Of a DNA stretch of 64,000 nt, positions 46,874 to 57,791 are shown in pieces. The DNA comes from Symsagittifera roscoffensis. Its lineage: Eukaryota > Xenacoelomorpha > Acoela > Convolutidae. The translations under genes were made by a program, and so were the position numbers. The stretch lies in contig NC_087064.1 of the NCBI RefSeq assembly GCF_963678635.1, positions 32,216,369 to 32,280,368 on the forward strand. Direction: 5' to 3'. The stretch's first letter is position 1, and each line of letters opens with the position of its first letter. The notes beneath the pieces are model-generated. The model saw nothing but the letters and a program-made list of their open reading frames with translations. It had not been told where the DNA came from and searched no databases.

Positions 46874-48107
46874 CGAACAAGACCTTAATAGCTTAGAATT
46901 AACCAAAATAGATTAGAAATTAGACAAAAACATTTACAAAATGTAATACGACAATAATTTAATCGAAATGTCTCTACGACTCAATAGATCAGAGCCAATA
47001 TTCCGAACCATAACAGAACTACCCGGAATTGGAAGAAGACCTCGAACCAGAGACGACATACGACAAAGTAGAAACTTGCCATATAGCTATATGATAGTTA
47101 GGCAAAAACCAGAACAAACTTTTATATTTAGAATACTACTGGCAATGAATTTAGATTTTCATTTGCAAACATAAAACCTTGAAGTTAATCCTCAAAATCA
47201 TTACAGGCGCTAAACAAAATTATTAATATACAATAACGATTGATAAAAAGATCTAAGATCGTTTTCCTAAAATTCTGCAGTAATATACAAAACATGTTTG
47301 AAAAATATTTATTGAAAAATAAAAATAAAAATTAGTAGCATGACAATAAATGGTTAGTAATCATAAATCATCCTGTTGTTCCAGCTCCATCACCTAAAAC
47401 ATAACAGCAATCATAAACCCACTAATATCATCAAAACACTAAATCTTTCCTTTACACACATTTAAAATTTTATTAAAACTTAAATTCACTTAATTTTAAA
47501 ACCAGATCATCAAGGCTTATCCTTGGATCTTAAATCATTTTCTACTTAATTAAATTTCAAATTTGATCATCAAGGCTTATCCTTGGATCAAACAGAACAA
47601 CTTTGTTCTCCCCCACCCACTTAATTAGTGTCTAACGACCTCAAACGTCGATTCACTACCCAACCCTTTCTAAAGACCCAAGACTAATAGAAATTTTTAA
47701 ACAAAACTAATCATTCAAATTAGGATAAACAGTGAAGAACTTCGGTTATTCATCCTTCACTTGACCCCCCCTCTTACCAGACCCAGGATAAATCTTAGAC
47801 TTAGTAAGTTTAAAATAGTATCTAACGAACTACTCGCGTTCTAATTATACCTGAACCTTGTGGATCGATTTACTATTCTCCAACCCTTGAACACAATCAC
47901 TACCCCTAAGTAAGATTAAGTAAGTTAACACCTTTAACTTATACTAGCCACGAGAAAGTAAAAAATCATTCTTCGGAATCGATATACTTTTCTCTCCAAC
48001 CCTGAACAAATAGACCCAGGTTAAGCTAACCAAAAAATCGTAAGAACTAACAGTTTAAGAAAATAGAAATCATTTAACAACCTTTTGCATCCGTCATTCT
48101 AAACCTT
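46874..48107 (+). other. Long 5' leader of the retroelement
   Basis: About 1.2 kb between PBS and the first ORF. It holds a 25-bp block duplicated exactly 60 bp apart (47,505-47,529 and 47,565-47,589). Each block can form a CAAGG/CCTTG stem with loop CTTAT. The diverged minus-strand fragment at 10.8-11.1 kb has the same two stems with changed loops. A 68-codon frame at 46,968-47,174 may be incidental. The region is a likely place for packaging, dimerisation or a splice donor; none is proven. Confidence 0.65.
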
Positions 48108-48575
48108 ATGTCATTTAAAAACCTAGGAAATAAACAAACAATCGTTTTACACAATTGTGAAATAGATAACAAAAAATACGACCTTGTAATCACACCTCAT
48201 ACACAAACAGTTGGATACATTCGAACAAAACGACAAACACTAAAAAGAAAAATAATAACGAAACAAAGACAAATAACACGAAAAAGATTTTCAAAAAATC
48301 GAAACGCATTTTCAGAATCAGAAACCAATAGTTTAGACGAACTTTACAAACTAAAAGAATCAATAGATAAAAATTACCCACTTCACGATCAATTATATTT
48401 TTCTGACTCAGAAACAACTTCAAATTCATCAAAAAGAGGAAAAAGAAGAATAAAAAAGCAGTATAAACACAAACCAGTACATTTATACAATTGGAATCAA
48501 CCAATTAGACACATTGATAATTACATATTAACAGTCATCGAACGAAAAAATGAGCTCAACGCACACCCCAGGTGA
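48108..48575 (+). CDS. ORF0, small basic protein upstream of Gag
   Basis: 155 residues, very basic: residues ~43-65 are almost all Lys/Arg/Gln/Thr (TKRQTLKRKIITKQRQITRK), with another basic stretch near 108-120 (KRGKRRIKKQYKHK). There is no membrane segment and no recognised domain. A nucleic-acid-binding or nuclear role is plausible by composition only. Its end overlaps the Gag-Pol start by 26 nt in another frame, which suggests coupled reinitiation or leaky scanning. The window does not include the matching part of the left copy, so conservation is untested. Confidence 0.65.
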   Translation: MSFKNLGNKQTIVLHNCEIDNKKYDLVITPHTQTVGYIRTKRQTLKRKIITKQRQITRKRFSKNRNAFSESETNSLDELYKLKESIDKNYPLHDQLYFSDSETTSNSSKRGKRRIKKQYKHKPVHLYNWNQPIRHIDNYILTVIERKNELNAHPR

Positions 48576-51500
48576 AGAAAGTCCAGATGATGATGAAATC
48601 TTTCCTTTTATAGTAGATGCAACCACTGATAGAGGACAGCATATATTTTGCAAAAATTTACTATTAAATTTATTTGAACCCGGAATTAGTCCATGTAAAA
48701 CAGAGTTCCCAGATGTAAAAATCAAAAGACAAATCATAGACCACTACTTAAAAGATATATGCAACATAACACAACAGTATGGAATCTACTCCATAGAATT
48801 CACCTCACCAAACCATAATAATAGAAAATATACAATTCAAACAGACGATCTTGATTTAGAATTTTCAAAAGTTTTTTCAGAATATATAAAAAGCATCCAA
48901 TATCAAAACTCACAAAGAGCAAACTCCATATTCACCAATGAAGTTTTCGCAATAATATATAGTTATATTTCGATATTAGAAAACGAAATCCCAATAACAA
49001 ATGTCTCACCGACAGAAACATCCAAACATTTGAAAGTACGACATGAAATCACACTACTCTCTAGTTATTTAAACATCATTAAAGAAAATTTCACGAAAGA
49101 CGACGTTTCACAACATACAAAACACGATCTTCAAAAAATTTTGGCATGGTTCATAATAGATTATTTCACACACAATATTGATTTAATTGAACAAGCAAGA
49201 AAAAATTTTAGACCCCAAAACTCGAACGATGATACCGCTATCACAGAACAATCAGATTATGTTTGGGACCCCGAATGGTCTCATCCAGCATTTATAAGCT
49301 TCCCACAATCAATCTCAAGTCAAGCAATAAGTACGATATCTTACATAAGAGATTATGTAAAAGTAATACCATTAACCATTGACGCAACACCATTAAACTA
49401 TAATACATTTTTGCCCGATACACAAAATAATAGTTTAAACTCTACAGTAATACACAATGAAAACCTCAATGGAACTAGGAATCTTACTCAACAAGATATC
49501 CAGACACCATCACACTTCATAAATGAAGAAATTGTACACACAACAACTACACAACAAAGTATTTCACCAATACGCCCAAATTTAACAACACCAAGAAATA
49601 CAAATCCTTCACAAACACAGGTAACCTTACAATCAACCGTTAAACCTTCGGTTGCCCCTAAATATTCACATATGGATTACCAAACATACAGACCCATGAC
49701 AATACCATCAAAAACACACAAAACATTCACTAGAAACAACTTTGCAGACCATAATTATAATTATACACATCCATCAAAAACATATAACCAACCACAAAGA
49801 AATTTTAACCAATATACAAGATCTCGAAATTGGGATAACCCAATGACCCAACCTAATTCAATAAATTTCCAAACAAATCCTCCACAGGATCACAGTGAAA
49901 ATTACCCATTTCTTCAACAAAATAAAAATAAAAAACAGACATCTTATCAAATGGATTATTTATCCTCAGATGATGATTTCTTACAACCAGATATATTTGC
50001 ACAAAATACTCAAGAATATCGTAGACAAGGAATACAGAGAACACGTACAAATCATAGAAATTTTTCTCCACAACCAATAGATGCACAACATCAACAACCA
50101 ATTCAACAACAAAATCTAATTAATACACAATCTTTTCAACCAATTCAACAACAAAATCCAATGACTGCACACTCGTATCAAGCATCACAAATGCAAAATG
50201 AAATACCACTCCCATATTATCTCCAACAACATGAAATAACAAGAAACCAACTTTCGAATTTTTCTCAAATGCCAAATGCAGCAGAATCATTACAAATGAC
50301 AATGAATCCATACCTTATGGGTGGATCATCAATAACATCAAACAAACCTTTAATGGTTTTCACAGGAACAGACCCTGAATACTCTGTAGAAGATTATTTA
50401 AATGCAGTAACAGCAAACCTGATTTTAAATATTGGACCTGAACCAATTAATACGCCACTACATCAAAACTGGATACATCGACGCACAGCGTTAATACAAA
50501 CAACCTTAGATGGCGCAGCCCAAAAATGGTTTTCAGTACTACCTCTAGAAATAAAATCAAACTGGAAAAGGTTTACACAGGAATTTTCAAAAATGTTTGA
50601 CTCCGAAAGAAACAAACAACAACAAAGAGTTTTATGTAATGAAATTCGCAGATTACCAAACGAAACCATCAAGCAAATAGCAGTACGAATCGAAACACTA
50701 GTTCGAAAAGCATATTCATTAAATACACATGACTATAAAAACACAAAGATGACAGAAATCTTAATGATGACCTTAACACCACAATTAAGGAAAATAGCAA
50801 TAAAAAAGAGAGCATCCCATCCTTCTTCAATTCGAGAACCCGATTTAGATTTTCGAAAACTAGTAGACAAATTAGAACAAGCAGAAATCACGATGAAACT
50901 AGAAGAAACGGAAAATCTGAAATTACAATACGTTAACAAAATTGAAACGACTCCCACTAATATTAATAATATACAGGAATCAGAGACAGACCTCGTTGAA
51001 AAAATCACTGAAATACTCAATATTTACGAAAAGAACCCAAACTTTAAAGGCAAACCATCTTTCAAAAAATGGTGTAATTATTGCCGACGATACGGACATA
51101 GTATTTCCGAATGTAGACAAAAACAGCAAGACAATCAAAATAAACCTCAAAAATATAAAGAACCAAATAAATCATTCTATCAATACATGAAAAAGGATCA
51201 AAATCTACCGAACAAAACAGTCCACAGCAACAACAGTTCAGGAAAACCACTCCCGAACAATACAAATTATACAAGAAATCAATCACCATTTAACTCAAGT
51301 TATAGAGGAAGATCACCAGAACGAAGAAACACGAATAATTCATCACAAAATCACTACAATAGACCAAATAGTCAAAATAACTACTCCAGATCAAATTCAA
51401 ATACACAACGATTTGTTTCTAGATCTAATTCCCAATCAAGAAATAACTACTATCCAAACAACCAATCACGAAATTCATCATACAATAGGAATAGAAACTA

Positions 51501-54500
51501 CTCCTATAATCGAAATAGAAGTTATTCAAACAACCGAAACCAGAATTACCCGAACAATCAATCAAGGAATAACTCATATAATAGATCGAACTATAACAGA
51601 CCAAACAATAATTACCAAAACAGATCGCGAAATAATTCACAAAATCGACACTCAAGTTATAATAATCGTTATAGAAATTATTCCCAATCACCACACCGGA
51701 ATAATAATAACTATAATAATTCTAATAATCGCCACAGAAGTAGTACACCTAAACATCAAAGACAAATCAATCAAGTACAATCTAACCCAGAAACAACATC
51801 AGACCCTCCAGGTATTGATGACACAGTTACTGATACGTTACAACTCAATCAAATAAACTGTACATCATCAGATTCAGAAAGTGATACTGAAAACACTCTT
51901 TCTATCAATATGATAAAAGTCGAAAATGACTATGAATCTGTCATATATGAACAACCCTTTTCATCGCACATATATGAAAATCAATCAGAATTTCTTCAAA
52001 ATTATTACACTACACCCATAAATTCCACACCAACGACACAAGAAACAAATGAGATTAACACTACAAATCAAACCAATAAAAATACCAAAACAAAATGCTT
52101 GAATACAAACCATATTTATCAAAATATACAAAAAGAACAACCCAAAGAAAAAATTTGGACAATACCATTTCTCTTAGAAAGCCCAAGAAATAAAGAATTT
52201 CAACCACCAGACCTTGAAATAGATTTTTTAATTGATTCAGGAGCAGAATCAAACATAATAAACATCCCCACATGGAATGAAATAAAAACTTTACACCCAA
52301 AGCTAACACCTCTTGAAACCTCCAGTAAGTTAGCAACAGCACAAGGATCAACATTGATAAACTACGGAAAAATCCAATTATTTCTCCTCCCCACCAGAAC
52401 AATGGAACAAAGCAAAATTTTAAATAAGCCATTTAAACAAATATTCCATATCACTGACATTAAATATAATATCATTGGAATACCATTTATTTCGAAGTAC
52501 ATACCAACAATTAACATACTAAATAGTAAAATATTAATCAAAGATAAATATACAAAAACAAAAGAAACATCCTTAACATTTTTTCAAAGATTAAATAAAC
52601 AACCACCATTCTTTTCAAAATTCTACCCGATATTTAACCAACAAAGAAAACACCTAAAACCACTATCAGGAAATATCTATAATTTTTCAATCAAACAAGT
52701 TCACCAATATGATAAAGAACAAAACAAACAAAAATTTTATATGTCAGAATTTGAATTCAAACCTATTCACAAATTTTTCAAAATCACAATCTCATCCGTA
52801 AAATATTTGAAAAATTCGAATTCAGATATCATTTCCTTACATGTCTATAACAACACACCTTACCAAGTAACATTACCTTTAGGACTTTTAGGATATTGTG
52901 AAACCAACGCTACAATATCACCAATACACGAAAAAGCCTATCGCGTAAATAATATACTCCAATTACTAGATATTTGCCAATCTACAATTCTTAATGAAGA
53001 ATTATCTATAAATAATATAATAAGTAACGAAAACAGAAATACGGATTATTTCACAAAAACTCCATATTTCAAACCTACATTCAACATAAGTAACTACACA
53101 GAGGACCAACAAAAATTTTTAACAATGTTTAATTTCCAACATTCACAAATAACACAAGACGAATTCGAAAAATTAGCCAAACAGCTAATTAAATATTCAT
53201 CAGTCTATGCAACATCAAAATTCGATGTTGGGAAAATCAGTTCATCACTACATCTCCCGTTAAAACCAGACGCAGTTTTCAAAAAACAGAGAGCAAGTAA
53301 AGTACCAATTCACTTACATGATAAAGTGAACAGATTACTCGACATTTTAGAACAATACAACATTATATCACCAGTAAACAAAGAAGAACAACCAAAAGGC
53401 AACACATTTATCAACCCTGTTATCATACTAGCTAAAGGAGAATCATTGAAAATCGTTCTCGATGCTAGATACCTCAATTCACTTATAGATGAATCAAAAT
53501 GTAATTGGCCCATTGAACCAATACAAGTTATTTTAACAAAAATAAACGGCAAATACTTTACAACCGCCGATATGAATAGTGCATACAATCAAATGCCACT
53601 AGATGAACAATCACGACGTTTAACACAATTTGTTATCGGAAACCAACAATATGAATTCAACCGCTTATTCTATGGAATATCCATAGGACCAGCAGCATTT
53701 TCAGCTTTTATGAGCAAAATTTTTAGACCACTAATACTCAAGAAAAACGCAATCACCTATTTAGACGATGTTTTTATGCAATCACAAACAAAAGACGAGA
53801 TGTTCAATGTTTTAGAAAAATATCACCAAATACTTCAGAACGAAAATCTGAAGGCCGCCCCCGATAAATCACACTTCTTTTTGACAAGAGTTAAATTCTT
53901 AGGACATAATATAGAAAGAAAAACAATCACTCCATTGAAATCACGCATTGACGCTATTCAAAAACTTCAACCACCAACAAATAAAAAGAAAATCCAAGAA
54001 TTTCTTGGAATGTTAAACTTTTTAAGTAAATATGTTTATAAAATGCAATTATATCTACGACCATTTTATAACATCCTTAGACAACAAAATAACTTTGAAT
54101 GGAACATAGAACATCAAACACGATTTGAAGAAATAAAGAAACTTTTAACTGAACAAATTTCAAACACAATTCCAGATTCAAATCAACCATTTTATGCAAT
54201 GTGCGATGCTTCGAACTTTGGCATCGGTGCAGCACTATTACAATCACATAATGGTACAAATAAAATGAACCTCATATCAGCAAATTCTCGATTATTCACT
54301 CAAGCAGAGCTACGACTCTCAACTCTAATGAGAGAATGTACAGCCATAATATATACACTGACAGAATATGAATTTCTGATACTTGGATCAAAACATCCAA
54401 CAGTTCTATTCACAGACCATAAACCAATCATCTTTCTCTTTACACAAAAATCTAACCCAAACCACCGAGTTTACAGATTTCAACTAATTCTAATGAAATT

Positions 54501-56772
54501 TCCAAACTTACATATAGTTTGGACTGCAGGAAAAAATCTTGCATTACCAGACACCTTAAGTCGAAATACACCACCTGAATTACTTACACGAAAAACAACA
54601 GTTGAAATACCCAAAAACATAAAATTCTACCTTGCAGAAAACGAAACATCACCCCGATTGGAATGCAAATATGCAGTAAAAACTGATATTGAACAATCAC
54701 AAATAAATAATTTACAACATTTCCCACTTTATTTAGATTGTCAAAATAATCATTATGAAGTTGATCTACTTGGAACATCAACTTTCAAACCAATCCCATA
54801 TTCTCAATGGATAAAAAATAACACCCAACAAAAACGAACAAAACAACACCCGCCTAAGAAAGACCATTTTCCACTAATTGAAAAAGAAGATTTAACTGAT
54901 AAAATAAATTTATCAGGACCACAAACAAAAGATTCAAAATACACAATAAATCAAGTTTTTGACCTTCACGACCCACTTGATACAATACCCTTATCTAAAT
55001 TAGAAATCGAAAACATTTTTCTCCCCCCAACAGAAATAATTACAATTTCAACACTGAAACAATATCAAAACCTTGACCCAGTAATTCGACAACTGAAATC
55101 ATGGCACAAATATAAAACTAAACCTATCAAAGCAGATTCAACCATTCTAGGAAACAAAACACTCCTCCGATACTTTCGCAAATTTAACAACACAACAATT
55201 AACGAAAATACAGACCTTTTAGAGTATAACCTGAATGAATCTACAGTTCCATGTCTCCCTTTAAGTATGATTCTTATAGCTTTTAATATTTCACATACAC
55301 AAAATATTAAAGGACACTCTGGATCAGAAAAAACATATTCAAATTTTATACAAAATTTTTATTTCCCAAATGCACCAATTTGGATAAAAGTACTATGCAA
55401 TGACTGTATAGTATGTCAACTAAATAAACCTTACCCAAATCAAAAACAAATAGCACAAAAACAAGATTTTAAAGGACAAAGTTTGTACTTTAATCATCGT
55501 ATCTCATTTGATACTAAAGGACCAATTTCACCCTCATCAGAAGGAAACTCGTACATTATGGTAATTGTTGACGCATTTACACATTATGTAGCACTTAACC
55601 CAGTACCACATTGTAACGCTTATTACGCTTACACAACACTCTATGAACACTGGATAGCAAAATTCGGACTACCAGAAATTTTAGTTACAGACAACGGTAC
55701 AGAATTCATAAATAATGAAATTATCACACTATGTCATTTATATAACATTAAACACAAACCACGTACATCTCATGCACCTTGGACAAACGGCTTAGTCGAA
55801 GGTATGAACCGTTCATTACAAGAATATCTTAGATGTATCATCAACGGAAATGATACAAAATATACCGAATGGTCAGCAGATGTGAAATTATTTCCCTTAG
55901 CGTATAATTCACAAATTACGACAACTTTAGGAATGTCACCATACGAAATGGTTTTTAACCAAAAGCCACGCAAACCAATAATGTTTACAGCGAATTCTCA
56001 TAAAAACGCACAAGGTTATTGTCAACCAAATAAAGACTCAATTTGTTATAACCTACCTTTACATACACACGATGAAGATCATTTTCATCACCCACAAATT
56101 CTTAAACTAGCCTCCGGTACACACACCGAATGGATTCTAAATAGAGATAAAAAACACAATGAAATTTATCAAAAAATAACAAAAAAGTTATTACAAAGAC
56201 AAAACATTAATGAACAAATCAATTCACGTTTTACACCAGCCTCCGAATTAAAAATTGGAACATTTGTTTTAATACCTAATTTTAATACACAAAAAGGAAT
56301 TTCTAAAAAATTACAACCCCTTCGAAAAGGACCATACCAAATAATTGCAAAACCCACTGATGTCACATATAAAATTACCGACTCAAACAAAAAAGAAATC
56401 GTTCAACATCGAAACAACCTATTACCTTATTACCCAAAAGAATACGCACTCCGCGAATTAACTCAATTATATTCTTTCACAGGATTAAAAATCATTCAGA
56501 ATGAACCACATCTGAAAAACACAGAACAAAATGATAACCCCACCGAAAATCAAAACACAAAACCAATCGCCACCAAAATCAATACACAAAAACATAAAGA
56601 ATCACCAAAACAAAGAAAAAATAGAAAAATGACCGAACAAATAATACCCCAAGAACAAATCGACAAATCAGAAAATAGAAAAACAACAAGACTCCGAAAT
56701 CAACCACGTAAAAACTATAAAATATTCATCCCCCAATCTAAAATTTTAAAGAAAGTGGAATTTAAAAAGTAA
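48550..56772 (+). CDS. gag-pol: Gag-Pol polyprotein, single 2,740-aa ORF
   Basis: One uninterrupted frame, with no gag/pol shift. Residues ~1-590 are a unique N-terminal region, then a retrotransposon-type capsid (~590-760; FTGTDPEYSVEDYL). A CX2CX4HX4C zinc knuckle (CNYCRRYGHSISEC) lies at ~842, followed by an Asn/Arg/Tyr/Ser-rich disordered stretch (~895-1,070). The protease has LIDSGAES (~1,228). The RT has YLDDVF (~1,737), then RNase H with MCDAS (~1,884). The integrase has an HHCC zinc domain (~2,245-2,290), then catalytic D (FDTKG, ~2,320), D (VTDNGTEF, ~2,381) and E (NGLVEGMNR, ~2,417), and a GPY/F module (RKGPYQII, ~2,592). The C-terminus is basic. RT-RNH-IN order is Ty3/gypsy-type. 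All catalytic residues are present. At 2,740 aa it is far longer than usual Gag-Pol. Confidence 0.95.
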   Translation: MSSTHTPGEESPDDDEIFPFIVDATTDRGQHIFCKNLLLNLFEPGISPCKTEFPDVKIKRQIIDHYLKDICNITQQYGIYSIEFTSPNHNNRKYTIQTDDLDLEFSKVFSEYIKSIQYQNSQRANSIFTNEVFAIIYSYISILENEIPITNVSPTETSKHLKVRHEITLLSSYLNIIKENFTKDDVSQHTKHDLQKILAWFIIDYFTHNIDLIEQARKNFRPQNSNDDTAITEQSDYVWDPEWSHPAFISFPQSISSQAISTISYIRDYVKVIPLTIDATPLNYNTFLPDTQNNSLNSTVIHNENLNGTRNLTQQDIQTPSHFINEEIVHTTTTQQSISPIRPNLTTPRNTNPSQTQVTLQSTVKPSVAPKYSHMDYQTYRPMTIPSKTHKTFTRNNFADHNYNYTHPSKTYNQPQRNFNQYTRSRNWDNPMTQPNSINFQTNPPQDHSENYPFLQQNKNKKQTSYQMDYLSSDDDFLQPDIFAQNTQEYRRQGIQRTRTNHRNFSPQPIDAQHQQPIQQQNLINTQSFQPIQQQNPMTAHSYQASQMQNEIPLPYYLQQHEITRNQLSNFSQMPNAAESLQMTMNPYLMGGSSITSNKPLMVFTGTDPEYSVEDYLNAVTANLILNIGPEPINTPLHQNWIHRRTALIQTTLDGAAQKWFSVLPLEIKSNWKRFTQEFSKMFDSERNKQQQRVLCNEIRRLPNETIKQIAVRIETLVRKAYSLNTHDYKNTKMTEILMMTLTPQLRKIAIKKRASHPSSIREPDLDFRKLVDKLEQAEITMKLEETENLKLQYVNKIETTPTNINNIQESETDLVEKITEILNIYEKNPNFKGKPSFKKWCNYCRRYGHSISECRQKQQDNQNKPQKYKEPNKSFYQYMKKDQNLPNKTVHSNNSSGKPLPNNTNYTRNQSPFNSSYRGRSPERRNTNNSSQNHYNRPNSQNNYSRSNSNTQRFVSRSNSQSRNNYYPNNQSRNSSYNRNRNYSYNRNRSYSNNRNQNYPNNQSRNNSYNRSNYNRPNNNYQNRSRNNSQNRHSSYNNRYRNYSQSPHRNNNNYNNSNNRHRSSTPKHQRQINQVQSNPETTSDPPGIDDTVTDTLQLNQINCTSSDSESDTENTLSINMIKVENDYESVIYEQPFSSHIYENQSEFLQNYYTTPINSTPTTQETNEINTTNQTNKNTKTKCLNTNHIYQNIQKEQPKEKIWTIPFLLESPRNKEFQPPDLEIDFLIDSGAESNIINIPTWNEIKTLHPKLTPLETSSKLATAQGSTLINYGKIQLFLLPTRTMEQSKILNKPFKQIFHITDIKYNIIGIPFISKYIPTINILNSKILIKDKYTKTKETSLTFFQRLNKQPPFFSKFYPIFNQQRKHLKPLSGNIYNFSIKQVHQYDKEQNKQKFYMSEFEFKPIHKFFKITISSVKYLKNSNSDIISLHVYNNTPYQVTLPLGLLGYCETNATISPIHEKAYRVNNILQLLDICQSTILNEELSINNIISNENRNTDYFTKTPYFKPTFNISNYTEDQQKFLTMFNFQHSQITQDEFEKLAKQLIKYSSVYATSKFDVGKISSSLHLPLKPDAVFKKQRASKVPIHLHDKVNRLLDILEQYNIISPVNKEEQPKGNTFINPVIILAKGESLKIVLDARYLNSLIDESKCNWPIEPIQVILTKINGKYFTTADMNSAYNQMPLDEQSRRLTQFVIGNQQYEFNRLFYGISIGPAAFSAFMSKIFRPLILKKNAITYLDDVFMQSQTKDEMFNVLEKYHQILQNENLKAAPDKSHFFLTRVKFLGHNIERKTITPLKSRIDAIQKLQPPTNKKKIQEFLGMLNFLSKYVYKMQLYLRPFYNILRQQNNFEWNIEHQTRFEEIKKLLTEQISNTIPDSNQPFYAMCDASNFGIGAALLQSHNGTNKMNLISANSRLFTQAELRLSTLMRECTAIIYTLTEYEFLILGSKHPTVLFTDHKPIIFLFTQKSNPNHRVYRFQLILMKFPNLHIVWTAGKNLALPDTLSRNTPPELLTRKTTVEIPKNIKFYLAENETSPRLECKYAVKTDIEQSQINNLQHFPLYLDCQNNHYEVDLLGTSTFKPIPYSQWIKNNTQQKRTKQHPPKKDHFPLIEKEDLTDKINLSGPQTKDSKYTINQVFDLHDPLDTIPLSKLEIENIFLPPTEIITISTLKQYQNLDPVIRQLKSWHKYKTKPIKADSTILGNKTLLRYFRKFNNTTINENTDLLEYNLNESTVPCLPLSMILIAFNISHTQNIKGHSGSEKTYSNFIQNFYFPNAPIWIKVLCNDCIVCQLNKPYPNQKQIAQKQDFKGQSLYFNHRISFDTKGPISPSSEGNSYIMVIVDAFTHYVALNPVPHCNAYYAYTTLYEHWIAKFGLPEILVTDNGTEFINNEIITLCHLYNIKHKPRTSHAPWTNGLVEGMNRSLQEYLRCIINGNDTKYTEWSADVKLFPLAYNSQITTTLGMSPYEMVFNQKPRKPIMFTANSHKNAQGYCQPNKDSICYNLPLHTHDEDHFHHPQILKLASGTHTEWILNRDKKHNEIYQKITKKLLQRQNINEQINSRFTPASELKIGTFVLIPNFNTQKGISKKLQPLRKGPYQIIAKPTDVTYKITDSNKKEIVQHRNNLLPYYPKEYALRELTQLYSFTGLKIIQNEPHLKNTEQNDNPTENQNTKPIATKINTQKHKESPKQRKNRKMTEQIIPQEQIDKSENRKTTRLRNQPRKNYKIFIPQSKILKKVEFKK

Positions 56773-57370
56773 TTTTAACATTATACTTCACTATCTTGAA
56801 ACCTTTGAAACATTTTTCATTTACATTTTTCAAAATAACATGCTGACAAGTACGTAATAATTCTAGTTCAAAATAGACCAATAGGATTCATCCAATCCGT
56901 CACTTTCTCTAACTCAAACTAAGACCAATTAGACGAATCATATAGAACTCCAGGCACATCTATAACTATAACTTTACGACCTCCAGGTCAAAAATAAGCA
57001 AACCACTCCAACTTGACAACTAAAATAAATATCACCATAATACCGTACCCCTCCCTTATCTAATAACCCAAAGATCAACAATATTTCCCCAACTCAGACC
57101 ACGAATACCCCCAAAGCAAATTTGTTAACTTAGCCTAAAGTAACAAAATGAACATTTTAATTAGCCTAAAGTATAAAAATCTCACCATACCCCGGATCAT
57201 TTGACAAACAAAAATAAAGAAAAAGACGACCTCCTAATCACCATGAAAATTGCCCCCAACAATTTTTTACAAAACTCAACCCACTTGTCAAAAAACTAAT
57301 AAATAATCCGACCACACTTGAAAATCGCCTCAAACAGCAAAAAATATTCGACCAAGAGATCATTTCTTAA
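56773..57370 (+). other. Spacer between Gag-Pol and the downstream ORF cluster
   Basis: About 0.6 kb with no coding frame, but clearly alignable with 270-870 of the left copy (for example AATAACATGCTGACAAGTACG and CCTCCAGGTCAAAA). It is a candidate site for a subgenomic RNA signal, such as a splice acceptor or internal promoter, needed to express the ORFs that follow. Confidence 0.55.
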
Positions 57371-57601
57371 ATGCTCTTCTCTCAATCAGTTACTCAAATA
57401 CTCATAAATCTTAAACATTTTTTTACAATACTTGAAACCTTTATAATATTTCTTTTTGATATACTTGAATCTTTTCTAATAATCCTAATCATTTTTTGTA
57501 ACATTTTTTTAATTTTCTACACTATTCTCGAACTATTCCTCCAACTTTCCAAAACCCTTGATTATATCCACAGGTACGATTTATACAACTTGTCTAAATG
57601 A
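57371..57601 (+). CDS. Small hydrophobic membrane ORF 1
   Basis: 76 residues dominated by Ile/Leu/Phe: a long hydrophobic run at ~20-58 (FIIFLFDILESFLIILIIFC and onward), with polar ends. It looks like a one- or two-pass membrane peptide. The stop TGA overlaps the next ATG (ATGA, 57,598-57,601). The left copy has lost the start codon. CACAG|GTACGA near its end (57,565-57,577) is conserved in both copies and could be a splice site. The protein may be real, or the frame may exist because T-rich sequence encodes hydrophobic residues. Confidence 0.45.
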   Translation: MLFSQSVTQILINLKHFFTILETFIIFLFDILESFLIILIIFCNIFLIFYTILELFLQLSKTLDYIHRYDLYNLSK

Positions 57602-57786
57602 TACGAACAATTTTCAGTAGAACTGATATTTTTTTATTGTTTGTAATTTTCATAACATTTTTATCATCCCTCATTTTGACAATATGTAAATGTATAAAGA
57701 AAGCAATCTTCACATTTGCCCTAGCAACAATCCTTCTAATTCTTTTTTTGGAAGAATATTATAATAAACATAAACCTTCCCACTAA
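57598..57786 (+). CDS. Small hydrophobic membrane ORF 2
   Basis: 62 residues with two hydrophobic segments (FLLFVIFITFLSSLILTI at ~12-29 and AIFTFALATILLILFLEEYY at ~36-55), split by a CKCIKK patch. It starts on the ATGA overlap with the previous ORF. The second helix and CxK patch survive in the left copy (1,187-1,300). It is a possible viroporin-like or signal-anchor peptide and could become the N-terminus of the AUG-less frame by splicing. Function is inferred from hydrophobicity only. Confidence 0.5.
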   Translation: MIRTIFSRTDIFLLFVIFITFLSSLILTICKCIKKAIFTFALATILLILFLEEYYNKHKPSH

Positions 57787-57791
57787 AGTAA

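Noticed and set aside
46968-47174. 68-codon frame in the retroelement leader
   Set aside because: It starts shortly after the PBS and shows no domain. The matching leader fragment at 10.8-11.6 kb does not show a comparable frame, so it is not claimed as a gene.
48190-48504. 104-codon hydrophobic minus-strand frame under ORF0
   Set aside because: Antisense shadow of a Lys/Arg-rich ORF; T-rich antisense codons give Phe/Leu automatically. The same applies to the other minus-strand frames under Gag-Pol, envelope and ORF3.
54077-54259. Antisense frame across the RNase H region
   Set aside because: Shadow of the clearly functional RT-RNase H coding sequence.
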